From CAVWDI01 sp046259385 (GTDB lineage Bacteria > Chloroflexota > Anaerolineae > Anaerolineales > UBA4823), in contig JBJYWI010000157.1 of the NCBI GenBank assembly GCA_046259385.1, positions 1-64,000 on the forward strand: DNA of 64,000 bases. The letters are read 5' to 3'. Positions 9,126-18,376 of the stretch are shown here, piece after piece. The notes beneath the pieces were generated by a model that was not told where the DNA came from, did no database searches, and worked only from the letters and a program-made list of their open reading frames with translations. Within the stretch, counting starts at the first letter, position 1. Every line of letters starts with the position of its first letter. The translations under genes were made by a program, and so were the position numbers.

Positions 9126-10643
9126 TTATATTCTTATTAGTATCTTCAATTCCGGAAAAATAAACGGAACGGCAACCAGGATTGCAGCCCCAAACGAAAG
9201 AATCGCTGAAATCAGGGGTTCCAATGGCAATTGCATTCCCAGAAAAACAACCGAAATTCCAGCACCAGCCGCGATTACTGCTCGGACAAGAGTCCGACCC
9301 GCATGAAAAATTCCATTTTCCCGCCGGTTGAGAAGGAAAAGCAGCAATAGCGCTTCGCCAGTAAATGCTATTGTATTCGCAAGTGCGATACCAACGGCTC
9401 CCATACGGCTTGAGAGGCTGACAGCAAATATGATAAATACCAGCGCGTTTAGTGCAGCTATATATAAGGGGGTTTTTGCATCCTGCTGGGCATAAAAGGA
9501 CCGGGCAGCGACTTCCAGCAGCGTATGGCCTACCAACCCCAGCAGGTAAGCCCTTGAAACCCAAACCACGAGCTCAGTGCCTGCAGCACTGAATCCAAAC
9601 ACAAATTCAACCAGAGGTGGCAGGGCTGCAGAAAGAATCGCCGCGATTGGTATCGTAAGGGCGAGTAGAACAAGCACAGCGTTGTTGATAATCACTCCAT
9701 ATCCTTCTCGATTTCCCTGCACAAACAACTCCGATAAAGTTGGCAGGATCGCAATCGCGATCGCTGTTCCAAGCAGTGTTTCAGGGACCTGCATAATGAA
9801 CCAGCCGTAGTTTAATGCGGTTACAGACCCTTCTCCCAACCCGGATGCCAGGTTATCGCGCGCGATAAAAAACACCTGCAGGAAAAACATGGTCATGATG
9901 CGCGGTCCCAATAGGCGTAGAACCTTTATTACCCCTGGATTGTGAAGGTTGATCGCGGGGGTCCAATGAAATTTGTAATGAATCAGCCCGGGGATTTGTA
10001 CCGCCAGATGAAGGAGTGCGCCAATGATCACACCGTATACTAGTCCATGGATGCCAAACCCAAACGCGGGCAGCGTGATGCTTCCTATTTCAATTCCCCT
10101 AGAAGGCGCAAGGATTGCCACGCCAAAAATCTGACCGAGGTTGTACATCGCCGGAGCCATCGCTGGCAGCAGGAAATGCTGGTTCGCCTGTAAACCAGCC
10201 ATCACCAGCCCGCTTATAGAAAAAATCAAAATTGCTAACAGATCGAGCCGCATCAATTCGACGGTCAGGGCTTTCTGGGAGGGAGGGAAACCTGGCGCAA
10301 TGACATATTCCACCAGAGGGCTGGCAAAAAGAATGATAACAATTGATATAAAAGCAGTTACGGTAAAGGCTAGATTGAGTATGCGGGAGAATAAATCCCA
10401 TAAAGCTGGCTGCCCGCTCTTTTTGAGATATTCGGATAGAACCGGTATCAAAGCCACCCCAAGCGCGCCGCCTGAAATCAAAGCTGACAGCAGGTCGGGA
10501 ATGTTGTTAGCAGCGTTAAAAACATCGATATCGTAGGTCAAACCAAAATGGCGCGCTATCAACACCTGTCGGATAAAACCGAGCACTTTATCGAATGCGA
10601 AAAATACAGCAATAATGATTGAGGAGCGAGCGATATGGGACAT
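9126..10643 (-). CDS. murJ: Lipid II flippase MurJ (MVF family)
   Basis: 505 aa polytopic membrane protein of the MATE-like MVF superfamily. The N-terminus carries the MurJ signature: SRxLGFxRxxxIA-like DKVLGFIRQVLIARHFG, then DIDVFNAANNIPDLL, then GALGVALIPVLSEY. About 14 membrane segments are visible. In this family the protein flips the peptidoglycan precursor lipid II to the outer face of the cytoplasmic membrane. Its presence, with a LysM protein at 62 kb, fits a bacterium with peptidoglycan. It is the upstream gene of a two-gene unit with the secreted protease. Confidence 0.93.
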   Translation of the reverse strand: MSHIARSSIIIAVFFAFDKVLGFIRQVLIARHFGLTYDIDVFNAANNIPDLLSALISGGALGVALIPVLSEYLKKSGQPALWDLFSRILNLAFTVTAFISIVIILFASPLVEYVIAPGFPPSQKALTVELMRLDLLAILIFSISGLVMAGLQANQHFLLPAMAPAMYNLGQIFGVAILAPSRGIEIGSITLPAFGFGIHGLVYGVIIGALLHLAVQIPGLIHYKFHWTPAINLHNPGVIKVLRLLGPRIMTMFFLQVFFIARDNLASGLGEGSVTALNYGWFIMQVPETLLGTAIAIAILPTLSELFVQGNREGYGVIINNAVLVLLALTIPIAAILSAALPPLVEFVFGFSAAGTELVVWVSRAYLLGLVGHTLLEVAARSFYAQQDAKTPLYIAALNALVFIIFAVSLSSRMGAVGIALANTIAFTGEALLLLFLLNRRENGIFHAGRTLVRAVIAAGAGISVVFLGMQLPLEPLISAILSFGAAILVAVPFIFPELKILIRI

Positions 10644-10796
10644 ATATAGAAATGGTTGATTCCGGTTTCGCTGGTTCTATATGCAATTGTTTGTTGAAAA
10701 AAATAGAATTAATTTGTCAAGAATCCGGTTATAAATTTCCCGTACGGCTGGATAAGTATAGCATGTATAGGGATTTTTCGATGAAGACCGGATTAA

Positions 10797-10825
10797 TTGA
10801 TTTAAACTTAAATTTCATGTAAAAT
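10797..10825 (+). promoter_or_regulatory. Sigma-70-like promoter of the beta-helix gene
   Basis: TTGATT (10797-10802) and TAAAAT (10820-10825) are separated by 17 bases, 50 bases before the start codon at 10875. Sequence match only. Confidence 0.6.
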
Positions 10826-10874
10826 CGAAACAGGGTCGAATCGGATTTACCAATAATTTTCTGGGAGGGATTTG

Positions 10875-13736
10875 ATGAGTAGATATATCCTGATTTTGAT
10901 ATGTGTGGGTTTGATTTTTGTTTTTCCAATGTATCAGGACAGCCAGGCTGCGACTGCCCCTATTTATGTTGATCATACCGCGACTGGATTGAACAACGGC
11001 ACTTCCTGGACAGATGCATACACCGATTTGCAGACCGCTCTTGGAGCTGCTTCCTCCACCGACTGGATCTGGGTAGCGGAGGGAACGTATATGCCGGGGA
11101 CAGCCCGTACAGCAACCTTCCAAATTATAGACGGAGTTGAGGTATACGGCGGATTTCCAAACGGCGGAGGTGACGGAACCTTTGCAGCGCGTGATTGGAA
11201 AACTCACCCGACAATATTTAATGGAAGCGTATACAATAATTACCATGTGGTGACAACAAACGGTGTTGGTGACAGCACCATTCTGGATGGTTTTGTCATC
11301 AAGGGGGGGGACGCAGATGGTTCAGGAGCATCTGACTCGAGCTATGGGGGTGGGATGTATAATGCCTCTGCCAGTCCCACTATCCGCCATACGATTTTTG
11401 AGGACAACTATGCAATTTACGGGGGAGGCATGGCAAACTATATCGACAGCAATCCATTGCTGGTTGATCTGTACTTCATTCAGAATGAAGTCCTGCTTGA
11501 TGGAGGCGGGCTTTACAACCTTACCAGAAGCAGCCCGACGATTGTCAATACCGTGTTTAGAGGAAATACAGCCGATGAGGGCGGGGGTATTCATAACTAT
11601 TACCTGAGCTCACCCCATCTGATTAATGTGGTTTTAAGCGGTAATCAGAGCACGTCCAACGGCGGAGGAATCTTCAACCTTGATAAATGCGACCTCACCC
11701 TGGATAACGTGGTCATGACTGCGAATGAAGCCGGCAGCTGGGGTGGAGCGATGTATAACCATGTTGACAGTGATCCCCAATTTAGTAATAGTATTATCTA
11801 CGGGAATACCGCCAGCTCATATCCCCAGATCAGCTATAGCGGAGTGATGACGATCAGTCATAGTATCCTTCAGGGAGGTTGTCCTGCTTCAGGCGCGACA
11901 TGCATTAATTTATTGAGTTCGGATCCCCGATTTGTGCGCGCTGCGGATATCGGTTCTGATGGCGATTGGGGTACAGATGACGATGATTATGGAGACCAGC
12001 GTCTTGAATTTACTTCTCCTGCCATCGATGCGGGAGATAACCATCTCGTTCCCAGTGATAATTTTGATCTGGATGAGGATACAATCACCAGCGAATTAGT
12101 TCCCTTTGATCTCCAGGACAATACGCGTTTTACAGACGCCCCAACGGTACCTGATACAGGCAGTGGAACTGCCCCGATCATTGATATGGGTGCTTATGAA
12201 ACCCCTCCGGAGGTGGTCTATGTGGATTTATCTGCAACCGGAGGCGCGGATAACGGGACGAGCTGGGGAAACGCCTTTCTGGACCTTCAGGACGGGATGC
12301 ATTGGGCAAAAAGCGGGCCAGTCCAGGTTTGGGTGGCTGAAGGTACATACCATCCGGGAACAAGGCGGTCTGATGCATTTAAGGCGGTTAATGATGTCGA
12401 GGTTTACGGAGGCTTTCCATCCGGCGGTAGCACATATGGAGGCAGAGATTGGCTGGAGAATGAAACCATTTTAAGCGGAGATATTGGGGTTGAATCGCAT
12501 CATCTGGATAATAGCTACCATGTTGTAGATGTGAGCGGAGTGCGTAGTACAGCAGTTCTAGATGGATTTGTGATCAAACATGGTTACGCAAATGGTGCAG
12601 ATCCAAGATTCTATAAGGGCGGTGGGATTTATAACAACCGCGGAGCGCCGACTCTGAAGAATTTAAAAATTACCAGCAATCAAGCTGTCCACGGGGGTGG
12701 TTTGTACAATTACTACGGCAGTCCTACGTTGGAATCGATTTCTTTTATTTCAAACACTGCATCAAATGGAGGAGGCATCGACAGTGATGTCAGTGCAATT
12801 GATTATCAAGCCGCCAGATTTATTGGGAATCAGGCGTCAGGCAAAGGCGGCGGTATTAACAACGATGCGACAAAACTCGCTATCCTGGGAGCGGTTTTTC
12901 AGGGAAATACTGCCAGTATCGGCGGAGGCATTTCAAGTGAAGATACCAGCGAGTTGGATCTGGTTGAGGTCTTATTTTTGAGAAACCATGCTGGTTCAAA
13001 TGGCGGTGGTATCAGAAATATTATGGGTACAGAAGTCGATCTGATCAATGTCAGGTTTTTCGGAAATACCGCGGGCGGAGACGGAGGTGGGATTTTCAAT
13101 GATGACAGCGATTCCACGATCGTCAATTCTTTGTTCAGCGGAAATGAGGCGGCTGTTTCAGGAGGGGGAATTTATAATGTAAATACAAGCGCCCTGGAAA
13201 TATTCAATTCCACTTTCAGCGGGAACAATTCAAATGGCTCCTTTGGTGGAGGGTTGGGGATCGGTTCCAGCACTGTCACAATAAATAATTCAATTTTCTG
13301 GGGAAATACAGGTGGACAGATTACCCCAAATATGAGCACAGTTGATATCAGCTTTGCTAATCTGCAGTTTGGCTGCCCGCCTGCGCCGACGTCCTGTGAC
13401 AATTTATTGCTACTCGATCCAAAATTCAGGCGAAGTCCTGATCCCGGGATTGATGGCAACTGGGGAACAACGGATGACGACTATGGCGATTTGAAATTGG
13501 TTATGGATTCGGCTGCAATTGATGCGGGCGACAATAACACGGTGCCTGCGGATGCCTATGACCTGGATGGAGATGTCAATACTTCCGAAAAACTACCTAT
13601 TGATCTGGACGGTCGGGCGCGATTTATGGATATCCCAAGCGTGGTAGACAGCGGTAGTGGAACCCCTCCTGTTGTTGATATGGGCGCTTATGAAAACCAG
13701 TTCCTTATCTTTAATCCTTTGATTTATAGAGAGTAG
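10875..13736 (+). CDS. Secreted right-handed beta-helix protein with duplicated choice-of-anchor Q-type halves
   Basis: 953 aa. A signal peptide (residues 1 to about 26) precedes two homologous halves of about 430 and 500 residues. Each half starts with a YVD-ATG-NGTSW block, then WVAEGTY-PGT, a VEVYGGFP segment, many short GGGIYN/GGGMYN-type helical rungs, and a closing SPAIDAGD ... DMGAYE segment as in choice-of-anchor Q proteins. Such proteins are surface or extracellular and often bind or cleave polysaccharide, but I see no catalytic signature. The ATG at 10875 follows GGGAGGG and is preferred over the TTG just before it. The C-terminus is FLIFNPLIYRE, shared with the protease at 7570. 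Confidence 0.88.
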   Translation: MSRYILILICVGLIFVFPMYQDSQAATAPIYVDHTATGLNNGTSWTDAYTDLQTALGAASSTDWIWVAEGTYMPGTARTATFQIIDGVEVYGGFPNGGGDGTFAARDWKTHPTIFNGSVYNNYHVVTTNGVGDSTILDGFVIKGGDADGSGASDSSYGGGMYNASASPTIRHTIFEDNYAIYGGGMANYIDSNPLLVDLYFIQNEVLLDGGGLYNLTRSSPTIVNTVFRGNTADEGGGIHNYYLSSPHLINVVLSGNQSTSNGGGIFNLDKCDLTLDNVVMTANEAGSWGGAMYNHVDSDPQFSNSIIYGNTASSYPQISYSGVMTISHSILQGGCPASGATCINLLSSDPRFVRAADIGSDGDWGTDDDDYGDQRLEFTSPAIDAGDNHLVPSDNFDLDEDTITSELVPFDLQDNTRFTDAPTVPDTGSGTAPIIDMGAYETPPEVVYVDLSATGGADNGTSWGNAFLDLQDGMHWAKSGPVQVWVAEGTYHPGTRRSDAFKAVNDVEVYGGFPSGGSTYGGRDWLENETILSGDIGVESHHLDNSYHVVDVSGVRSTAVLDGFVIKHGYANGADPRFYKGGGIYNNRGAPTLKNLKITSNQAVHGGGLYNYYGSPTLESISFISNTASNGGGIDSDVSAIDYQAARFIGNQASGKGGGINNDATKLAILGAVFQGNTASIGGGISSEDTSELDLVEVLFLRNHAGSNGGGIRNIMGTEVDLINVRFFGNTAGGDGGGIFNDDSDSTIVNSLFSGNEAAVSGGGIYNVNTSALEIFNSTFSGNNSNGSFGGGLGIGSSTVTINNSIFWGNTGGQITPNMSTVDISFANLQFGCPPAPTSCDNLLLLDPKFRRSPDPGIDGNWGTTDDDYGDLKLVMDSAAIDAGDNNTVPADAYDLDGDVNTSEKLPIDLDGRARFMDIPSVVDSGSGTPPVVDMGAYENQFLIFNPLIYRE

Positions 13737-13830
13737 GTTTGAATTGTTCTAAAGCGATATGTTTAATCCAGCTAATTCGATTAACCAGCTAGTCATACCA
13801 ATGGCAATTCTGGCTGCTATTGCAGGTTTA

Positions 13831-13859
13831 TTGCTGCGGGAATAGTGATATGGTAGAAT
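13831..13859 (+). promoter_or_regulatory. Sigma-70-like promoter of the tRNA-Ser pair
   Basis: TTGCTG (13831-13836) and TAGAAT (13854-13859) are 17 bases apart and end 34 bases before the first tRNA. Confidence 0.6.
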
Positions 13860-13893
13860 TTTCTGACCCAGGAGAAATTCCTCCTGCTCATTT

Positions 13894-13983
<90 letters not shown>

Positions 13984-14032
13984 TGGAGAGCTGAAGCCTG
14001 GCTATCAGTTTGCATATTAAGAATTAAATACT

Positions 14033-14122
14033 GGGGAGGTGCCAGAGTGGTTGATTGGGGCCGCCTGCTAAGCGGTTGTCGGGGGAGAACCTCGACCGCG
14101 GGTTCGAATCCCGCCCTCCCCG
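14033..14122 (+). tRNA. tRNA-Ser (anticodon GCT)
   Basis: 90 nt class II tRNA. The acceptor GGGGAGG pairs with CCTCCCC, then discriminator G. The anticodon loop CTGCTAA lies in stem CCGC/GCGG and there is a long variable arm. The T loop is GTTCGAATC. CCA is not encoded. It lies 50 bases after the first tRNA and probably shares its transcript. Confidence 0.96.
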
Positions 14123-14126
14123 CTTG

Positions 14127-14157
14127 AAGTGCCCGTTGAAGATTCCGGGCACTTTTT
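14127..14157 (+). terminator. Rho-independent terminator of the tRNA pair
   Basis: AAGTGCCCG (14127-14135) pairs perfectly with CGGGCACTT (14146-14154), ending in a run of T. Confidence 0.9.
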
Positions 14158-14207
14158 ATACTGGTGAGGTAGATGATCTTCCTGTTTAATTCTTATGTGT
14201 TAAATCC

Positions 14208-15488
14208 ATGAAAAGATCCAGCATAGCAGCAGTGATAACGGGTATATTTGCAATCACCCTGGTGCTTGTAGTATGCCTTTTTTATCTGGTCTCTACAACT
14301 CCTTCTTTTGGAGCCCTGGGAGCCGAAGTATTGAGAAATTCAATCGGTGACAGGCCGGTCGCGATCCTGGAGATGGTATATCTGCAGGTACAGGATAATA
14401 TCCAGCAAACCAGGTATGGTCTGGGTATTGAACAAGCCCAGGCGCCATGGGAGGTCGAGCAATACCAGACCCCAACCTCTTTAAAAAATGAGCCAACCGA
14501 AACCCTTATTGCAACAAGTCGATCGGAAAAGAAACAGCTGGCTGAATTTTTTGATGTATCAACACAATCTGCTGGTATGTATCAGGGTATAGGTTCACCG
14601 TCGGCCACTGCTGAACCTGCCACTCCTACCATCGAGCCTACACCGACACAGTGGCTTCCAGTTCAAATTGAAACTTCCGGTTCGCTGGAAGGAGAAGGTA
14701 TCTGGTCTCCTTATATACATAATGCCGACGGGGAAACGGTCGCCTACCGGACTTTTGTGCAGCCGGATCCCGATCGACCTTATTCTATTGTCGCGATTGT
14801 TGCCTTTGACCTTTCAAAAATAAGATTGAACTATGTGCTTGGTTTTGAAGAGCCTTATAATCCAGAGGCTCCCAAGCGGTCGGGGAAAATACCTGAAGAG
14901 CACAAGACACCCGGTATCCTGCTGGCTGCATTCAATGGAGGTTTTAAATCACAGCATGGAGGGTCTGGAGCGATGCAGTCCGGCCTGGTTGTACTTCCGG
15001 CCCGGGACGGGCTGGGTACGGTGGCGATGTATCAGGATGGATCTCTGGAGTTGGGAGAGTGGGGCACAGAGATTGTAGATACTGGTAATATGGCTGCCTG
15101 GAGGCAGAATGGCCCACTGGTAGTCCAGGATGGCGAGATAAATCCTAGGATATACAACAATGACCCCAAGGATTGGGGCTATACAGTAGATGATGTCTCA
15201 CCAACGCTGCGCTCTGCCCTGGGGATTTCTGAGGACCAGAGCACCCTGTATTATCTTGCTGGTCCGAAAATGACTATGGAGGCTCTCGCCAAGAGTATGC
15301 TTGAAGTAGGGGTGTGGGATGGCATCCAGTTGGACATAAACAATTACTGGGTTCATTTTATAGCATACCCACCGGACCTGGGCGATCTCCAGCCGGAACC
15401 CTTGCTACCCGAATTAATGATTGAGAATCTCGACCGTTACTTATACGCCTACGGTCGAGACTATTTTTATGTCACTCCGCGTTATTAA
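14208..15488 (+). CDS. Membrane-anchored phosphodiester glycosidase-like (NAGPA/DUF2233) protein
   Basis: 426 aa. An N-terminal transmembrane anchor (about residues 8-30) is followed by a Pro/Thr-rich linker (about 120-150) and a C-terminal NAGPA-type domain. Supporting segments are AAFNGGFKSQHGG, the QNGPLVVQDGE stretch, TLRSALGIS and WDGIQLDINNYW, which follow the family order of a buried NGG motif, an R-x-A-x-G segment and a closing Asp-rich strand. Members hydrolyse or resemble the lysosomal uncovering enzyme that removes GlcNAc from phosphodiesters; the bacterial substrate is not known. Likely extracytoplasmic. No clear Shine-Dalgarno is seen before ATG 14208. Confidence 0.8.
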   Translation: MKRSSIAAVITGIFAITLVLVVCLFYLVSTTPSFGALGAEVLRNSIGDRPVAILEMVYLQVQDNIQQTRYGLGIEQAQAPWEVEQYQTPTSLKNEPTETLIATSRSEKKQLAEFFDVSTQSAGMYQGIGSPSATAEPATPTIEPTPTQWLPVQIETSGSLEGEGIWSPYIHNADGETVAYRTFVQPDPDRPYSIVAIVAFDLSKIRLNYVLGFEEPYNPEAPKRSGKIPEEHKTPGILLAAFNGGFKSQHGGSGAMQSGLVVLPARDGLGTVAMYQDGSLELGEWGTEIVDTGNMAAWRQNGPLVVQDGEINPRIYNNDPKDWGYTVDDVSPTLRSALGISEDQSTLYYLAGPKMTMEALAKSMLEVGVWDGIQLDINNYWVHFIAYPPDLGDLQPEPLLPELMIENLDRYLYAYGRDYFYVTPRY

Positions 15489-15508
15489 GGATATGAATAT
15501 GTGCAGAT

Positions 15509-17047
15509 CTATTCCAGGCTTCCGACTGCTTTCTCCACCTCTTCCAGTATTAGACCAGATTTAACAAGTTCTTTCATTTTGTTGTGGTCCGGATAAAGGG
15601 GGCGGTCTTCATCCAGATGTTCCACATGATCGCGTATCACACGGTGGGCAGTTTCAACACCAAGCCCCGGTTTTAGGGGGATGTCTGATTTCATTCGAAA
15701 ATCAATTGCCTGGGCAGCAGCCATAAACTCAATTCCCAGTATGCCGTATGCGTTGTCCAGAATCTGCTCGTTTTTGATTGCGGTGTTCATGCCCATCGAA
15801 ACGAAATCCTCCTGGTCTGCTGCAGCAGGGATAGAGCCGATTGAAGCTGGCATTGAAAGGATACGCTGCTCAACGATTAATGTGTCTGCCGTATACTGGC
15901 TCAGCATCATACCGGAGAACATACCTGCTCCCTTTGTTAAGAATGCTGGTAGTCCAACGCTTAATGCTGGATTTGTGAGCCGATTCAACCGGCGTTCGGA
16001 TAAAACGCTGACCATTGTGATTGCTGCTCCTGCCATGTCCATCGGAAGTGAAACCGGTGACCCCTGGAAGTTAGCCCCGGTCAGTGTCAGATTATATTCT
16101 GGAAGGAACAGCGGGTTATCGCCAACGCCATTAAGCTCGATTTCAACCTGACTTCTCGCAAAAGCCAGTGCGTCATGGGCTGCGCCGATCACCTGTGGTG
16201 AAGAGCGCATTGAATACGCATCCTGCACCTTCGTTTTGATTTTTCCTTTGATTAGATCGCTGCCTTGAATGCATTTATTGATAGCCTTTGCGCTTCTCAC
16301 CGCCCCATTGAAACCTCGTTTTTCATGCAGCCTTACATCGTATGGCTTTAAGTTCGCAAGCAGCGCTTCAAGCGTCATCGAACAGGCTATTTCAGCCTGT
16401 TTTAACCAGCGGTTCATGTCGTAAAGCTGGAGAGCGCTCATTGAAGTTAATAGATTTGCCCCGTTTATTACCGATAATCCGTCTCGGGCTTCTAAGCCTG
16501 GGATCTCGATTCCAGCTCTTCGAAAAGCTTCTGAGCCCAGGAGACGTTCTCCATTGTATAATGCTTCCCCTTCTCCCAGCATCAGGAGAGCGATCTGGGA
16601 CATGGGCGCAAGATCCCCACACGCACCAACCGAACCTTTCTGGCATACTATTGGAGTTACACCCTTGTTTAACATTTCAATTAAAGTCAGGGTAATATTG
16701 GGCCGGCACCCGGAGTTGCCGTGAGCGTGGACATTAATCCTACCTGCAATTGCTCCCCTGACATATTCAACAGGAGCAGGTTCACCAATTCCAGCTGCGT
16801 GGTTATATACTAGAAACTTTTGAAATTCTTTGATCTGGTCATCAGATAAAACGACTTCGGAGAACTCTCCAATTCCGGTATTCACCCCGTACATAATTTC
16901 ATGTGCTTTAATCTTTTTCTCGAGCATTTCCCGGCATGTCTTGATCCGGTCGAGCGCTGCAGGGTGAAGTTCTACCTGCTCACCTGATCTGGCTATCCTT
17001 GTGAAATTTTCAAGTGTCAGCCCCGAGCCATCAAGCATGATGGTCAT
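15509..17047 (-). CDS. Histidine ammonia-lyase family (MIO-type aromatic amino acid lyase)
   Basis: 512 aa, the normal length for HutH. Y53, H83 and the prosthetic-group triad at 142-144 fall at the same numbers as in the Pseudomonas enzyme, but the triad is Ala-Cys-Gly, not Ala-Ser-Gly (GSVGACGDLAPM). The late QED motif that carries the histidine-binding Glu is present as AAADQEDFVSMG, with Phe where HutH usually has His. ATG 17047 follows AAGGAG by 6 bases. There are no hutU, hutI or hutG genes nearby, so a role in full histidine breakdown is not supported by context. Histidine remains the most likely substrate, but tyrosine or phenylalanine cannot be excluded. Confidence 0.85.
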   Translation of the reverse strand: MTIMLDGSGLTLENFTRIARSGEQVELHPAALDRIKTCREMLEKKIKAHEIMYGVNTGIGEFSEVVLSDDQIKEFQKFLVYNHAAGIGEPAPVEYVRGAIAGRINVHAHGNSGCRPNITLTLIEMLNKGVTPIVCQKGSVGACGDLAPMSQIALLMLGEGEALYNGERLLGSEAFRRAGIEIPGLEARDGLSVINGANLLTSMSALQLYDMNRWLKQAEIACSMTLEALLANLKPYDVRLHEKRGFNGAVRSAKAINKCIQGSDLIKGKIKTKVQDAYSMRSSPQVIGAAHDALAFARSQVEIELNGVGDNPLFLPEYNLTLTGANFQGSPVSLPMDMAGAAITMVSVLSERRLNRLTNPALSVGLPAFLTKGAGMFSGMMLSQYTADTLIVEQRILSMPASIGSIPAAADQEDFVSMGMNTAIKNEQILDNAYGILGIEFMAAAQAIDFRMKSDIPLKPGLGVETAHRVIRDHVEHLDEDRPLYPDHNKMKELVKSGLILEEVEKAVGSLE

Positions 17048-17274
17048 AGTTATCTCCTTTTATTCAATGTTGATCCCATTTAATACAGCCGTTTAATCAT
17101 TAGCTTAATCCATTTTATTTTTTTCTACAAGTGATTTGTGTATATACCAGTGAATGCAAAAAGCAGGTTATCTTGGTATTTTTTTTAGTGGTAATATTGT
17201 CCCGTTTGGTGGATGCCTGGATTCCCGCCAATGTGAATATAAGATCAAGATTGGAATAGTGCAGGACTTCTAAA

Positions 17275-18243
17275 TTGAATAATCAGGGGAATGAAAATAT
17301 TTCCAGGGGATATCTTATTTGCTTTACAGCGACAGCATTATGGTCGACGACGGCAATAATTATCCGCTATCTGATTCAAACCTATCAAATGCCTCCGCTG
17401 CTGCTTGCATTCTGGCGCGATTCTATAGTCTTTTTATCTCTTTTGGGGATATTTATTCTATTCAACCGGTTTGGATTTAGAATTTCGCAATCGAACATTC
17501 CCTTTTTCCTGCTTTATGGTTTTGTATTATCTGCATTTAACGCAGTCTGGACGATCTCAGTTGCTTTAAATGGTGCTGCAGTATCGACCGTACTGGCTTA
17601 CAGTTCTCCTGCTTTCACTGCGCTATTAGCTCGCTGGTTATTTAATGAAAAGCTTGGTCCTGTCAAGATTACAGCAATATTGATGAGTTTTGTCGGGTGT
17701 TTCCTGATTGCCGGCGCGTATAATCTTGTCGAATGGCGTCTCAATCCATTGGGAATAGCGACGGGTCTAGTATCTGGATTGCTTTTCGCATTGTATATCC
17801 TAATGGGCAAATCTTCCTCCAGGCGTTCGATTAATCCCTGGACAGCGATGCTATATTCCTTTGGTATTGCTGCGTTTTTTTTATTTTTTTATGTGATCAT
17901 GCCGGTTCGCTGGCCAGAAGGTATTTCAAGCACAAACATTTTTTGGCTGGATGGAAAGGTGGCAGGTTGGCTGGTTTTGATTCTCCTGGCGGTTGGGCCG
18001 ACGTTGGGGGGGTACGGCCTTTATACAGTCAGCATGACATATCTCCAAGCAAGCGTTGCCAGCCTGATCGCCACACTGGAACCTGTTCTGACCGCTTTGC
18101 TCGCTTATACCATGCTCGGTGAACGTTTTACCCTTATCCAAATTGTTGGCGGGATTATGATATCGCTTGGTGTTGTTGTATTGCGAATTGGGGAAAGGAA
18201 TCCTCAGCAGACTATCCAAAAAGTTGCATCCGATCAGTCATAA
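17275..18243 (+). CDS. EamA-family (DMT) transporter
   Basis: 322 aa with ten predicted membrane segments and two EamA repeats (about 12-145 and 160-300). The first begins GYLICFTATALWSTTAIIIR, and each ends in the usual Glu/Gly segment (FNEKLGP; LGERFTLIQIVGG). Members export or import amino acids, nucleotides or other small metabolites; nothing here fixes the substrate. The start is taken as TTG 17275 because it places the first helix correctly; an AGGA lies about 10 bases upstream. It is divergent from the ammonia-lyase gene, with 227 bases between. Confidence 0.85.
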   Translation: MNNQGNENISRGYLICFTATALWSTTAIIIRYLIQTYQMPPLLLAFWRDSIVFLSLLGIFILFNRFGFRISQSNIPFFLLYGFVLSAFNAVWTISVALNGAAVSTVLAYSSPAFTALLARWLFNEKLGPVKITAILMSFVGCFLIAGAYNLVEWRLNPLGIATGLVSGLLFALYILMGKSSSRRSINPWTAMLYSFGIAAFFLFFYVIMPVRWPEGISSTNIFWLDGKVAGWLVLILLAVGPTLGGYGLYTVSMTYLQASVASLIATLEPVLTALLAYTMLGERFTLIQIVGGIMISLGVVVLRIGERNPQQTIQKVASDQS

Positions 18244-18376
18244 ACACTTGGTGAATAAAAATGGAGAGAAAACCTGAATGTTAACGAATATATTACTTAC
18301 AAGTGGTATATTTTAGAAGTCCAGAAATTTTAATTCTAAGTTTTAATAATTAAACTCGAAAAAAGATAGCCAGATT

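Noticed and set aside
9112..9564. Upstream extension of the protease frame
   Set aside because: It lies inside murJ on the same strand in another frame and has no signal peptide or protein-like pattern; the signal peptide starts after ATG 9111.
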